NCBI RefSeq assembly: GCF_947501165.1
Contig: NZ_CANMUU010000002.1
Location: forward strand, 1,116,001 to 1,180,000
DNA from: an uncultured Allomuricauda sp.
GTDB lineage: Bacteria > Bacteroidota > Bacteroidia > Flavobacteriales > Flavobacteriaceae
DNA: 64,000 bases
Direction: 5' to 3'
In this document: in pieces, positions 8,959-18,413 of the stretch
How positions within the stretch are numbered: position 1 is the first letter of the stretch
How the letters are laid out: each line of letters opens with the position of its first letter
Program-made: the position numbers and the translations under genes
Notes under the pieces: model-generated
What the model saw: only the letters and a program-made list of their open reading frames with translations
Database searches by the model: none
Told to the model about the DNA's origin: nothing

Positions 8959-11900
8959 ATGAAACACTGCTACACGCTTGTGATGTTCTTTGCATCACTT
9001 TCTTTTTTTGCCCAAGATTTTAATATGGACTTAGTCCAGGACATGAAGCCTCGTAATATAGGGCCTGGAGGAATGAGTGGTCGGGTTACGGCCATAGATG
9101 TTGTCCTCTCAAATCCAGATATAATGTATGTGGGTACTGCTTCAGGAGGGTTATGGAAATCCACTTCTGGAGGAATCAAATGGGAACCTATTTTTGATAA
9201 GGAGGTAACCGCCTCCATTGGTGCTGTTGAAATACAACAATCCAATCCTTCGGTGATTTGGGTAGGAACTGGTGAAGGCAATCCTAGAAACAGTCTTAAT
9301 GGTGGATATGGAATTTACAAATCTTTGGATGGAGGAAAAACATGGAAGTCCATGGGACTTGAAAAGACCCGACATATTCATAGAATTGTTGTTGACCCTA
9401 CTAATCCGGATGTGGTTTATGCCGGTGCCATTGGTTCACCTTGGGGTGTTCACCCAGAACGTGGTGTTTTTAAAACAACGGATGGTGGAAAAACATGGAA
9501 GAAAATTCTTTTTGCCAACAACAAAACCGGTATAGCCGATTTGGTTATAGACCCTACCAATCCCAATAAATTGATTGCAGCGCTTTGGGAACATAAAAGA
9601 GATCCTTGGTTCTTTAAATCAGGAGGCGAAGGAAGTGGCCTGTACATAACCCATGATGGAGGTGAAAACTGGAAAAAGTTGACCGACGAAGATGGACTGC
9701 CTAAAGGTGAACTGGGCAGAATTGGGGTTGCCATTGCCAAAAACAAACCAAATATTGTTTATGCTTTGATAGAGGCCAAGAAAAATGCGCTTTATCGTTC
9801 TGAAGATGGTGGGATGAAATGGAAAAAAATTAATGATAAGAATGATATTGGCAATCGTCCCTTCTACTACTCCGAAATCTATGTGGACCCTGAAAATGAA
9901 AATAGGGTTTATTCCATTTTCACTTATGTAAACGTATCGGAAGATGGCGGAAAAAACTTCAAACAGTTAATGCCAGCCTACCAAGCAGATAATGGGGTTC
10001 ACCCTGACCATCATGCGTGGTGGATTCATCCCGAAAATGGTCAATTTATGATTGACGGAAACGACGGAGGGTTAAATATCACCAAAGATGGAGGAAAGAC
10101 TTGGCGGTTTATTGGAAATATTCCCGTTGCACAATTTTATCATATCAATGTAGATAATGAATTCCCTTATAATGTGTACGGTGGTTTACAGGATAATGGC
10201 TCCTGGAGAGGACCAGCTTACGTTTGGAAAGATCAGGGTATCAGAAACGCTTACTGGCAGGAAATTGCCTTTGGTGATGGTTTTGATGTAGTTCCTGATT
10301 TGGATAATAGTCAATATGGGTATGCCATGAGCCAACAAGGTTTTGTGAGACGATACGATTGGAAAACTGGAAGCAATTATACAGTTCGCCCTACTCCACC
10401 TGATGCTAAGACTAAGCTGCGATTTAACTGGAACGCTGGTATTGGTCAAGACCCATTTGACAATAGCACGGTGTACTTTGGAAGTCAGTTTGTTCACAAA
10501 TCCACAGATAAAGGACTTACGTGGGAAGTGATTTCTCCTGATTTGACCACCAACGACCCTGAAAAACAAAAACAAAGCGAAAGTGGTGGATTGACCATGG
10601 ATGCCACAGGTGCAGAAAACCACTGTACCATTTTAGTTATTGAGCCATCTCCAGTTGAAAAAGATATGTTATGGGTGAGCACGGACGATGGTCGTGTACA
10701 CTACACCCAAAATGGAGGAGCGAATTGGACAGAAGTAACTAAAAATATTAAAGGTTTACCTGCCGGTAGCTGGATTCCACAGATAAAAGCTTCAAAAAAG
10801 AACAAGGGAGAAGCTCTCTTAATAGCAAATGACTATAGAAGGTTCAACTATGAACCATACGCCTACCGTACCAAGGATTATGGAAAAACCTGGACGCGAA
10901 TCGTGGACGGAAATGACGTGGAAAGCTATACACTTTCGATTGTAGAGGATGCTGAAAATCCAAACTTGATGTTCTTAGGAACCGATGATGGTTTGTATCT
11001 TTCCTTAAATGCGGGAAATTCATGGCAAAAATGGACTGAAGGATTTCCCACAGTGTCAACAAAAGATTTGGTAATCCATCCGAGAGAAAATGACTTGGTC
11101 ATTGGAACATTCGGAAGAGCGGCTTGGGTTCTGGACGACATTCGACCTTTACGTGCTCTAGCCAGCAATACTGCTCTTATCCAGAAAGAAGTGGGCTTGT
11201 TTCCGAGTCCAGATGCGTATCTGGCCGCATATCAACAACCCAATGGAAGTCGATTTGGAGCAGATGCCCTTTATAATGCTGAAAACAGAAAGCGAGGCGC
11301 CATGATTACTTATTATATAAAAGAGGTGAAAAAGGCTTCAGAAAAGAAAGAAGATAAGGAAAAAGAACCATCCTCAGAGAAAAAAGAATTGACGGGAATT
11401 CAAAAGAAAGACTCGGTTCAGTTCACGGTATACGATGGGGACAGATTGATCAGAACGTTGAAATTTAAAGCACCCAAAAAACCAGGGTTTCACCGCGTAT
11501 ACTGGAGATTGGATGAAAAGGGGCCGGATAGACCCGCTAGAAAAATAAGTAAATCCAAAAGTGAGAATGGAGGCATAACCGTAAAACCAGGAAATTATAA
11601 AATCAAAGCTCACTTTGGAGAAGCTATGGATTCTACAACCGTAACGGTTAAATCAGACCCTAGGCTAAACGTTTCCACAGCTTCAATAAATGAAGTGTAT
11701 ACTTTAGCAAAAAAATTGGATGGTCTTGTGCAAACTTCGGCCGATGCTGTAAAACAGTTGGTTGAAAGCAAGGATTTGGCTAATAAGTACGCCAAGGAAC
11801 TAAAGGAGTTGGACGAAAAGAAGTATGAGGAACACATCAAAGCTTCCAAGGACGTTGTAAAACAAATTGATTCTGTGGTAGCCGTTTATATAGGAAAAGA

Positions 11901-12162
11901 GGACAAGCGCCAAGGAATCACCAGAAATCCTGAAATTTCCGTAATGCAACGCTTGAATACAGCAGGTTTTTATGTCAGAACCCGCAAGTCCGGAATCACA
12001 TCAACAGAAAGACAATTGGTACAATATGCAGAAGATGACTTAAAATCTGCTTTAACAAAGACCAATGCCTTCTTCGAAGAAAAGTGGAAACCGTATAGAA
12101 CCCAGATTGAAGCGCTTGACTTATCGCCCTTCAAAGAAACCAAAATCATTACTATTAACTAA
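8959..12162 (+). CDS. Secreted VPS10/sortilin-like BNR-repeat protein (copy 1)
   Basis: The 1067 aa protein has a signal peptide ending near FFAQD (residue ~19). It then has many BNR/Asp-box repeats of the SxDGGxxW type, for example SLDGGKTWKSMG, TTDGGKTWKKI and THDGGENWKKL, spanning ~30-740 as one or two beta-propellers of the sortilin (VPS10) class. A charged linker rich in Lys and Glu (~793-815) leads to a beta-sandwich-like part and a helical C-terminal domain. Family members are annotated as glycosyl hydrolases, but sialidase catalytic residues cannot be confirmed. It lies 11 bp upstream of an S9 peptidase gene. A TATCTTTA box at 8931-8938 may be its -7 element. A 1050 aa paralogue is encoded at 60763-63915. 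Confidence 0.85.
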   Translation: MKHCYTLVMFFASLSFFAQDFNMDLVQDMKPRNIGPGGMSGRVTAIDVVLSNPDIMYVGTASGGLWKSTSGGIKWEPIFDKEVTASIGAVEIQQSNPSVIWVGTGEGNPRNSLNGGYGIYKSLDGGKTWKSMGLEKTRHIHRIVVDPTNPDVVYAGAIGSPWGVHPERGVFKTTDGGKTWKKILFANNKTGIADLVIDPTNPNKLIAALWEHKRDPWFFKSGGEGSGLYITHDGGENWKKLTDEDGLPKGELGRIGVAIAKNKPNIVYALIEAKKNALYRSEDGGMKWKKINDKNDIGNRPFYYSEIYVDPENENRVYSIFTYVNVSEDGGKNFKQLMPAYQADNGVHPDHHAWWIHPENGQFMIDGNDGGLNITKDGGKTWRFIGNIPVAQFYHINVDNEFPYNVYGGLQDNGSWRGPAYVWKDQGIRNAYWQEIAFGDGFDVVPDLDNSQYGYAMSQQGFVRRYDWKTGSNYTVRPTPPDAKTKLRFNWNAGIGQDPFDNSTVYFGSQFVHKSTDKGLTWEVISPDLTTNDPEKQKQSESGGLTMDATGAENHCTILVIEPSPVEKDMLWVSTDDGRVHYTQNGGANWTEVTKNIKGLPAGSWIPQIKASKKNKGEALLIANDYRRFNYEPYAYRTKDYGKTWTRIVDGNDVESYTLSIVEDAENPNLMFLGTDDGLYLSLNAGNSWQKWTEGFPTVSTKDLVIHPRENDLVIGTFGRAAWVLDDIRPLRALASNTALIQKEVGLFPSPDAYLAAYQQPNGSRFGADALYNAENRKRGAMITYYIKEVKKASEKKEDKEKEPSSEKKELTGIQKKDSVQFTVYDGDRLIRTLKFKAPKKPGFHRVYWRLDEKGPDRPARKISKSKSENGGITVKPGNYKIKAHFGEAMDSTTVTVKSDPRLNVSTASINEVYTLAKKLDGLVQTSADAVKQLVESKDLANKYAKELKELDEKKYEEHIKASKDVVKQIDSVVAVYIGKEDKRQGITRNPEISVMQRLNTAGFYVRTRKSGITSTERQLVQYAEDDLKSALTKTNAFFEEKWKPYRTQIEALDLSPFKETKIITIN

Positions 12163-12173
12163 AAAACAATCTA

Positions 12174-14093
12174 ATGAAAAGACTTTCAATATTAACTTGC
12201 ATTGTCCTGCTGTGGAGCTGTAAGGAAGAGCCAAAGGTCGCTGACCCTGTTGAACCGCTCAAAACCTATACTATTGCCCAAATGATGGACAATGAAGCTG
12301 TAGGTGGGGGCAGTTTTTCGCCGGATAATACCAAACTATTGGTTCATAGTAACCGTTCCGGTATCTATAATGCCTACACCATTGCTACGGCCGATGGAAC
12401 TATGGAATCTTTGACCGCTTCCGACAGTTCGTCTGTTTTTACGACGTCATATTTCCCGAACGATGAACGTATTCTGTTGAGCAAGGATAACAATGGTGAT
12501 GAAATTTATCAGATTTACCTTAGGGATACCACGGGCACTATTACCAATATTACCCCTTATGAGGGAGCGAGGGCCAGTTTTTATGGTTGGAGCAAAGACG
12601 AAAAAAGTTTTTACTTCGGCTCAAACAAAAGAAACCCTCAGTACACTGATGTTTACAAGATGGATATTGAAACCTTTACCCCCTCCCTAATTTATCAAAA
12701 CGATGAAGGTTTGGATGTGGGTGAGATTTCGGATGATGAACAATACTTTGCTTTGACAAAACCCATAAACACCAATGATTCAGACCTTTTCTTGTATTCT
12801 ATTGCTGATGGGGATATGAAAAAAGTAAATGAGACCCAAAGTGGTAATTCGCCAGAAGATTTTTCCAAAGATGGGAAGTATCTATATTACACAACCGATG
12901 ATGGCGGAGAGTTTTCGTATTTAAAACGCTACAACATTACAGATGGAACTTCAGAAAAAGTACTGGAGAAAGATTGGGACATTATGGGTTCCTATTTCAC
13001 CCGCTCAGGAAAATATAGAGTTTCCTATATTAATGAAGATGCAAAAAATGTAATTGAGGTCTTCGATACAACAACCCAGCAAAACATTGAATTACCACAA
13101 TTTGATGGAGGAGACATTACCAGTGTGGGCTTTTCCAAGGATGATTCCATGATGCGCTTTTATGTAGGAGGTTCTAACTCCCCTTCCAATTTGTACACTT
13201 ACAATCTTGAAACCAAAGAACAAAACAAGTTGACCGATGTTCTTAATGATGAAATAGTTCCTGAACATCTTGTGAGTGCAGAAGTAATTCGCTTTAATTC
13301 TTTTGATGGGACTGAAATCCCTTCAATTTATTACAAACCCCATCAAGCTTCAGAAGAAAATCCGGTCCCAGCTTTGGTATGGGTACATGGAGGTCCTGGA
13401 GGACAATCACGTCAAAACTTCAGCTCCTTAATTCAATACATGGTAAACCATGGCTATGCCATACTCGCTGTAAACAATAGAGGAAGTAGCGGATACGGCA
13501 AGACTTTTTATCAAATGGATGATTTGAACCATGGCGATAAAGATTTAAAAGATTGTGTAGAGGGAAAAAACTGGCTGGCCCAGCAACCTGAAATTGATGG
13601 TGAAAAAATTGGTATTATCGGAGGGTCCTATGGTGGATATATGACCATGGCCGCACTTACCTTTGCCCCAGAAGAATTTGATGTTGGCGTAAACATTTTT
13701 GGTGTAACGAATTGGATTAGAACCCTTAAGAGCATTCCGCCATGGTGGGAGTCGTTCAAAGATGCCCTATATAAAGAACTTGGAGATCCGTATAGTGCAG
13801 ATTCAGTTCGTTTAAAACAAATCTCACCTCTTTTTCATACCAGTAACGTTACCAAGCCGCTAATTGTACTTCAAGGTGCTCAAGACCCTAGGGTTTTACA
13901 GGTAGAGTCCGATGAAATTGTGGCAAGCGTCAGACAAAATGGTGTCCCTGTGGAATATGTGCTTTTTGAAGACGAGGGCCATGGGTTTGTCAAGAAAGAA
14001 AACCAAATCACCGCATATAGTAAAATTTTGGAATTCTTGGATACTCATCTTAAGAAGGAAGTAGAAAAACCGATAGACGACAGTGATATTTAA
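12174..14093 (+). CDS. S9-family (prolyl oligopeptidase-type) serine peptidase, lipoprotein
   Basis: The 639 aa protein starts with a lipobox signal (LLWSC, Cys16). Residues ~40-360 form a beta-propeller of TolB/WD-like repeats (for example SFSPDNTKLLVHSN). Residues ~375-625 form the alpha/beta hydrolase with an HGGPGGQ oxyanion region, nucleophile Ser485 in GGSYGGY, Asp571 in QGAQDPRV and His603 in EDEGHGF. Such enzymes cleave short peptides, often after Pro or removing dipeptides or acylated residues, in the periplasm. The gene follows the BNR protein by 11 bp and overlaps the DUF2490 gene start by 11 bp, so three secreted proteins are likely made from one transcript. Confidence 0.9.
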   Translation: MKRLSILTCIVLLWSCKEEPKVADPVEPLKTYTIAQMMDNEAVGGGSFSPDNTKLLVHSNRSGIYNAYTIATADGTMESLTASDSSSVFTTSYFPNDERILLSKDNNGDEIYQIYLRDTTGTITNITPYEGARASFYGWSKDEKSFYFGSNKRNPQYTDVYKMDIETFTPSLIYQNDEGLDVGEISDDEQYFALTKPINTNDSDLFLYSIADGDMKKVNETQSGNSPEDFSKDGKYLYYTTDDGGEFSYLKRYNITDGTSEKVLEKDWDIMGSYFTRSGKYRVSYINEDAKNVIEVFDTTTQQNIELPQFDGGDITSVGFSKDDSMMRFYVGGSNSPSNLYTYNLETKEQNKLTDVLNDEIVPEHLVSAEVIRFNSFDGTEIPSIYYKPHQASEENPVPALVWVHGGPGGQSRQNFSSLIQYMVNHGYAILAVNNRGSSGYGKTFYQMDDLNHGDKDLKDCVEGKNWLAQQPEIDGEKIGIIGGSYGGYMTMAALTFAPEEFDVGVNIFGVTNWIRTLKSIPPWWESFKDALYKELGDPYSADSVRLKQISPLFHTSNVTKPLIVLQGAQDPRVLQVESDEIVASVRQNGVPVEYVLFEDEGHGFVKKENQITAYSKILEFLDTHLKKEVEKPIDDSDI

Positions 14094-14802
14094 TTTTAGA
14101 ACACTCCTCCTGTTTGTAATGGGAGGAGTTTTTTTTTGTAATGCCCAAGATACCGGAGAAGAAGAACTAGGAGCATGGTACATGTATTTCGGTATGAACA
14201 AAATCTCGGAACGCTTTAGCCTTCATACCGAGGCACAGTTCCGTTTTTATGAATCTACCTCTAGTTTTAATCAACTTTTGTTAAGAACAGGGTTAAACTA
14301 CCATATCAACCCCAATGCAATAGCAACGGCGGGCTACGCCTATATTGATACGGACCCGACCTTTGAGAGTGATGAGAACTTGGTCAATACCATTTTAGAG
14401 CACCGGATTTTTGAGCAGTTTATACTAACCAACAAAGTCTGGGAATTTCTTTTTGAACATCGGTACCGTTTGGAACAACGGTTTATTCGAAACAAATCAC
14501 TTCAACCTTTTATGGAAGATGCGGTGGATTTGCGGCACAGGGCTAGATATCGAATTCAAATGACCCTACCTTTGACCAATACCTTTTTCCTGAATTTTTA
14601 CGATGAGATTTTCATCAATCTACAGGATAACCTTTTTGACCAAAATCGACTCTACGCAGCCTTTGGCGTTCATTTTACTGAAAATAGTAATGTGCAAATA
14701 GGATATTTGCGAAATCAATTTACCAATCAAGTTTTTGACCGCTTACAGATAGCTTTTTTCTTTAATCCCGACTTAAGGGGTATCTTTAAAAAAGGAAAAT
14801 GA
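14083..14802 (+). CDS. DUF2490 outer-membrane beta-barrel protein
   Basis: The 239 aa protein has a signal peptide (residues 1-21, ending CNAQ) followed by alternating amphipathic strands and Arg/Tyr-rich turns such as FEHRYRLEQRF and HRARYRIQMTL, which are typical of DUF2490 proteins. These are small outer-membrane barrels of unknown role. The start is GTG inside the end of the S9 peptidase gene; a later ATG would cut the signal peptide in half. Its stop overlaps the start of the hydrolase-OsmC gene (ATGA). Confidence 0.78.
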   Translation: MIFNFRTLLLFVMGGVFFCNAQDTGEEELGAWYMYFGMNKISERFSLHTEAQFRFYESTSSFNQLLLRTGLNYHINPNAIATAGYAYIDTDPTFESDENLVNTILEHRIFEQFILTNKVWEFLFEHRYRLEQRFIRNKSLQPFMEDAVDLRHRARYRIQMTLPLTNTFFLNFYDEIFINLQDNLFDQNRLYAAFGVHFTENSNVQIGYLRNQFTNQVFDRLQIAFFFNPDLRGIFKKGK

Positions 14803-16019
14803 GTTTACAGAAACTAACTTTTGGCAATAAGGAAGGACAACAGTTGGTAGGACGTTTGGAAATGCCTGCGGACCGACACCCCCACAATTACGCAATTTTT
14901 GCACACTGTTTTACCTGTACCAAGAATCTGATGGCGGTTAAAAATATCAGCAAGGCACTTTCATCCAATGGGTTTGCCGTACTTCGATTTGATTTTACCG
15001 GCTTGGGCGAAAGCGAAGGCGATTTTGCCGATACCAACTTTTCAGGAAATGTAAATGACTTGGTAGCCGCCGCTGATTTTTTAGCAGAAAAATACGAAGC
15101 TCCTACGCTAATTATTGGTCACTCTCTGGGTGGTGCTGCATCTATTTTTGCGGCAGCCGAGATTAAATCCATCAAAGCAGTTGCCACTGTGGGCGCTCCT
15201 TCCAATCCTGTTCATGTAAAGCATTTGTTCAAAAGTGGTTTGGAAGAAATAGTAGCTACTGGAGAGGCGGTAGTTAACCTGAGTGGTCGCGATTTTAAAA
15301 TAAAAAAGCAGTTTGTGGATGATTTGGAGACCAAATCCCTACCAGAAACTGCCAAAGCGCTCAGAAAACCACTTTTAATCATGCACTCCCCACAAGATGA
15401 TACCGTTGGCATTAAAAATGCTGAGGAAATCTATACCGCAGCACACCATCCCAAAAGTTTCGTTTCATTGGATGGAGCGGACCATTTGCTTTTCAATAAG
15501 GAGGATTCATTGTATGTAGGCGAGGTAATTTCCGGTTGGGCCAAGCGTTATTTACCCATTCAGGAACGTCTGGATTCTTCCTTAAGGACGAAACATCAGG
15601 TTATGGCCAGTTTGGATGCCACAGATGGGTTCACAACCCCTATGAAGGTTGGAAACCATTATATGTTGGCCGATGAACCCGAAAGTTTTGGAGGAAATGA
15701 TTTTGGCCCATCTCCTTATGAATATGTTTCTGCTGGACTTTCGGCATGTACCGTAATGACGGTACAGATGTACGCAAAAAGAAAAGGATGGCCTTTGGAA
15801 AACATCGAAGTCCACACCTCATATGGTAAAACCCATGCAGAAGACTGTGAGCATTGTGAAGAAGAATCGGCTAAAATAGACACATTCCACCGCGAAATTA
15901 AACTCACCGGAGACCTTGACGAAAAGCAAAAAACCCGAATTCTTCAAATTGCCGATAAATGTCCTGTACATAGGACGTTACATAGCGAAACACAAGTAAT
16001 TACAAAATTGATTCAATAA
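14799..16019 (+). CDS. Bifunctional alpha/beta hydrolase-OsmC fusion protein
   Basis: The 406 aa protein joins two domains. Residues ~1-255 are an alpha/beta hydrolase with nucleophile Ser109 in GHSLGG, an Asp in SPQDDTVG and a His in GADHLLF. Residues ~265-406 are an OsmC domain with the reactive cysteines in GLSACTVMT and DKCPVHRT, as in organic hydroperoxide reductases. A CFTC motif sits near the N terminus. This fusion is known in many bacteria; the hydrolase may release an acyl or lipid peroxide that the OsmC part reduces, which is inference. No signal peptide, so cytoplasmic. It is coupled to the genes on both sides (4-bp overlap before, none after). Confidence 0.9.
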   Translation: MSLQKLTFGNKEGQQLVGRLEMPADRHPHNYAIFAHCFTCTKNLMAVKNISKALSSNGFAVLRFDFTGLGESEGDFADTNFSGNVNDLVAAADFLAEKYEAPTLIIGHSLGGAASIFAAAEIKSIKAVATVGAPSNPVHVKHLFKSGLEEIVATGEAVVNLSGRDFKIKKQFVDDLETKSLPETAKALRKPLLIMHSPQDDTVGIKNAEEIYTAAHHPKSFVSLDGADHLLFNKEDSLYVGEVISGWAKRYLPIQERLDSSLRTKHQVMASLDATDGFTTPMKVGNHYMLADEPESFGGNDFGPSPYEYVSAGLSACTVMTVQMYAKRKGWPLENIEVHTSYGKTHAEDCEHCEEESAKIDTFHREIKLTGDLDEKQKTRILQIADKCPVHRTLHSETQVITKLIQ

Positions 16020-16514
16020 ATGGAAAGCCCTGCTTTTGAAGTAAGCATTGCAGGGGCATCCTACGGGATGCATGTGGTTTCTATTCCAGAAGAAATTGCG
16101 CAACCCTTTTTATCCAAAGGTCACAAAAGGGTAAAAGTCATCGCTTCCTTTGAAGCTAAGTCTATCGAGTTCTATGCGGCACTTCAAAAAAGGCAAGACC
16201 TCTTCCATATAATTTTCAGTAAGAATCATCAAAAAAGTCTTGGGATTTATCCAAATGACCATTTTACGATGCAGTTGTTGGAGGATACCTCAAAATATGG
16301 AGTTGAAATGCCGGAAGAGTTTGAAGCGGTGTTATTGAGTGATTATGATGCCTATCAAATTTTTGAAGGACTTACCAGCGGCAAGAAACGAGGCATCATC
16401 TATATGATTTCAAGATATAAGAATTCCCAGACACGGATAGATAAGTCTATTCTGCTTTGTGAAAACTTAAAAAGGGGTGTTCGAGATGCGAAAGAATTGC
16501 TAAAAGCTTTCTGA
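16020..16514 (+). CDS. DUF1905/YdeI-family protein
   Basis: The ATG directly follows the OsmC-fusion stop (TAA then ATG), so translation is probably coupled. Of the 164 aa, residues ~5-90 fit DUF1905 (small beta-barrel, with YGMHVVSIPEE and GHKRVKVIASFE) and ~95-160 fit the OmdA/YdeI C-terminal helices (PEEFEAVLLSD, KKRGIIYMISRYKN). It is distinct from the YdeI protein at 6431. Function is unknown; the link with a peroxide-reducing fusion may mean a stress role. Confidence 0.7.
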   Translation: MESPAFEVSIAGASYGMHVVSIPEEIAQPFLSKGHKRVKVIASFEAKSIEFYAALQKRQDLFHIIFSKNHQKSLGIYPNDHFTMQLLEDTSKYGVEMPEEFEAVLLSDYDAYQIFEGLTSGKKRGIIYMISRYKNSQTRIDKSILLCENLKRGVRDAKELLKAF

Positions 16515-16562
16515 AACAAACCCGGAATCTTAACGCTTTGCAAGTCGATTTTTTAAAATTCA

Positions 16563-16593
16563 TTGATAGGAAACGTAATTATCCCTAACTTTA
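16563..16593 (+). promoter_or_regulatory. Candidate promoter of the superoxide dismutase gene
   Basis: TTG at 16563-16565 and TAACTTTA at 16586-16593 are separated by 20 bp, matching the Bacteroidota -33/-7 pattern (TTTG and TAnnTTTG) with a changed last base. The expected transcript start is close to 16599, about 15 bp before the ATG at 16614. Confidence 0.5.
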
Positions 16594-16613
16594 GAAATGA
16601 ATAAAACAACATC

Positions 16614-17348
16614 ATGAACAAGCGCAAATTCTTGAAACAAACCGTGATCGCAACAACGGGTATGTCCGTTGTGCCATCTTTAATGCTCTCTTCCTGCAAA
16701 ACTGAAACTAAAAAAGAAGAAACTACCGAAAGTATAGAAAGTACTGCTGCGGTCACTTCCTTTGTCCTTCCCGAAATTCCTTATGGATATGACGCATTCC
16801 CAGACACGATAGATGCTATGACCATGGAAATACATCACTCCAAGCATCATCAGGGATATACAAATAAGCTAAACGCGGCCTTAGAAGCAGCAAACATCTC
16901 TGGAAAATCTATTGAGGAGATATTGACTATGGAAAATTTACCAACAGGCATACGAAACAATGGAGGGGGTTTTTACAATCATACGCTATATTGGGACATA
17001 CTTACCCCAGGGGGTCAAGGTATGAGCGACGCATTTAAAGCTAAAGTGGTAGAGGATTTTGGTTCGGAAGAAGCACTTAAAAATCAGTTGGCAGAGGCTG
17101 GCGCAAAGCGATTTGGGTCGGGTTGGGCCTGGTTATGTCAAGATAATGACAAGAAACTGCATGTTTGTTCAACACCAAATCAAGACAATCCCTTAATGAA
17201 GGTTGCCGAAAGAATGGGTACTCCTCTATTGGGAATTGATGTATGGGAACATGCGTATTATCTAAAATACCAAAACAAAAGAGGCGAATATCTTCAAAAC
17301 ATATTGAAGATTATCAACTGGGAAAAAGTAGGGTCACGCATGTCGTGA
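16614..17348 (+). CDS. Exported Fe/Mn superoxide dismutase, probable lipoprotein
   Basis: The 244 aa protein has all four metal ligands of the Fe/Mn family: His74 (MEIHHSKHH), His123 (YNHTLYWD), Asp209 and His213 (DVWEHAYY). The GNN-GGG stretch before NHTLYW and the STPNQDNP motif fit Mn-type or cambialistic enzymes. Unusually, the first ~45 residues are an export signal: a basic KRKFLK start (only Tat-like, no RR pair), a hydrophobic core, and an LSSC lipobox at Cys28 followed by a Glu/Thr-rich spacer. It should therefore act in the periplasm, turning superoxide into peroxide and oxygen. It has its own promoter and terminator. Confidence 0.92.
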   Translation: MNKRKFLKQTVIATTGMSVVPSLMLSSCKTETKKEETTESIESTAAVTSFVLPEIPYGYDAFPDTIDAMTMEIHHSKHHQGYTNKLNAALEAANISGKSIEEILTMENLPTGIRNNGGGFYNHTLYWDILTPGGQGMSDAFKAKVVEDFGSEEALKNQLAEAGAKRFGSGWAWLCQDNDKKLHVCSTPNQDNPLMKVAERMGTPLLGIDVWEHAYYLKYQNKRGEYLQNILKIINWEKVGSRMS

Positions 17349-17417
17349 TCTATTTACTTTAAAGTACGCTGTACTGAATATAGCTTCACTTCTTGAGAAT
17401 AAATCAGTTATTAATGT

Positions 17418-17444
17418 AAGAGCGGTTCCATACCGCTCTTTTTA
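17418..17444 (+). terminator. Intrinsic terminator after the superoxide dismutase gene
   Basis: The arms AGAGCGGT (17419-17426) and ACCGCTCT (17432-17439) pair perfectly across a 5-base loop and run into five or more T. It sits 70 bp after the dismutase stop and just before the VOC gene. Confidence 0.85.
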
Positions 17445-17455
17445 TCTAAACCAAT

Positions 17456-17827
17456 ATGAAACTAGGTGCATTTTCAATCAGTTTGGCCGTTAAAGACCTA
17501 GCTGTGTCCAAAGCTTTCTATGAAAATTTGGGATTTAGTGTTTTTGCGGGTGAAATGGAACGGAACTATCTCATTATGAAAAACGGTAATGCTCTTGTTG
17601 GCCTTTTTCAAGGCATGTTTGAGCATAATATTCTAACCTTCAATCCTGGATGGGACGAAAACGCCAAAACCTTGGATTCTTTTGATGATGTTCGGGATAT
17701 CCAGAAAAGCTTAAAGGAAAATAAAGTGGCATTGGACTCTGAAATAGACGAAACCGGTTCTGGACCTGGTAGTTTCGCGCTGACCGACCCGGATGGGAAT
17801 ACCATTCTTATAGATCAACACGTTTAA
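17456..17827 (+). CDS. VOC (glyoxalase/bleomycin-resistance fold) family protein
   Basis: The 123 aa protein has the paired beta-alpha-beta modules of the vicinal oxygen chelate fold: SLAVKDLAVSKAFYENLGF near the start, and a GSFALTDPDGNTILIDQ end. It has no signal peptide. VOC members include lactoylglutathione lyases, dioxygenases and antibiotic-binding proteins; the metal ligands are not decisive here, so no reaction is assigned. It stands alone between the dismutase terminator and the sigma-factor gene. Confidence 0.82.
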   Translation: MKLGAFSISLAVKDLAVSKAFYENLGFSVFAGEMERNYLIMKNGNALVGLFQGMFEHNILTFNPGWDENAKTLDSFDDVRDIQKSLKENKVALDSEIDETGSGPGSFALTDPDGNTILIDQHV

Positions 17828-17882
17828 TAGGCGAAACTTTCCGTAGCATACATTTTTATCCTATTTTAGGTTCTTCAACCTT

Positions 17883-18413
17883 ATGAACCTAGACGCGCTC
17901 ATAGAGAATTTCCAGAAAAAAGATGTTGCAGCTTTTGAAAAGCTGTATAATATGTATGGGGAAAACATATGCGGAGTCATTAATGTTATTCTTAAGGATT
18001 CGGAGCGTTCCAAAGAAATATGTCAGGATGTTTTTATCAAAGTATGGAACAACTCATCAAGTTATGATGCTTCCAAAGGAAGGTTTTTTACTTGGATTTT
18101 AAACATAGCACGTAACACGGCTATCGATGAATTACGCTCCAAATCGAATAAAGAGCAAAAACGAAACCTGAGTATTGATTCCTTCGTAGGTATTTTGGAA
18201 GACGCGGAGGAAATGGAAAACCAAGTAGATGTAATTGGGTTGAAAAAGATGTTGAAAGGCTTGAAAGAGCTCTGCAGGGAGATAATCAGCCTATTGTATT
18301 TTAAAGGATACACCCAAAAAGAGGCTGCTGAGGAACTGGGCATTCCCTTGGGGACGGTAAAAACTAGAAATAGAAACTGTATCTCACAAATACGAAAAAA
18401 CAACGCATTGTAA
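17883..18413 (+). CDS. ECF-type RNA polymerase sigma factor
   Basis: The 176 aa protein has sigma region 2 (~15-90, with ICQDVFIKVWNNSSSYD and FFTWILNIARNTAIDELR) and region 4 (~118-172, with YFKGYTQKEAAEELGIPLGTVKTR). Regions 1 and 3 are absent, as in extracytoplasmic-function sigma factors. Its stop is followed at once by the ATG of a membrane anti-sigma factor, the standard arrangement for co-regulated pairs. It may direct expression of envelope genes; DUF4331 and OmpW genes nearby are candidates, though no target promoter was identified. Confidence 0.93.
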   Translation: MNLDALIENFQKKDVAAFEKLYNMYGENICGVINVILKDSERSKEICQDVFIKVWNNSSSYDASKGRFFTWILNIARNTAIDELRSKSNKEQKRNLSIDSFVGILEDAEEMENQVDVIGLKKMLKGLKELCREIISLLYFKGYTQKEAAEELGIPLGTVKTRNRNCISQIRKNNAL

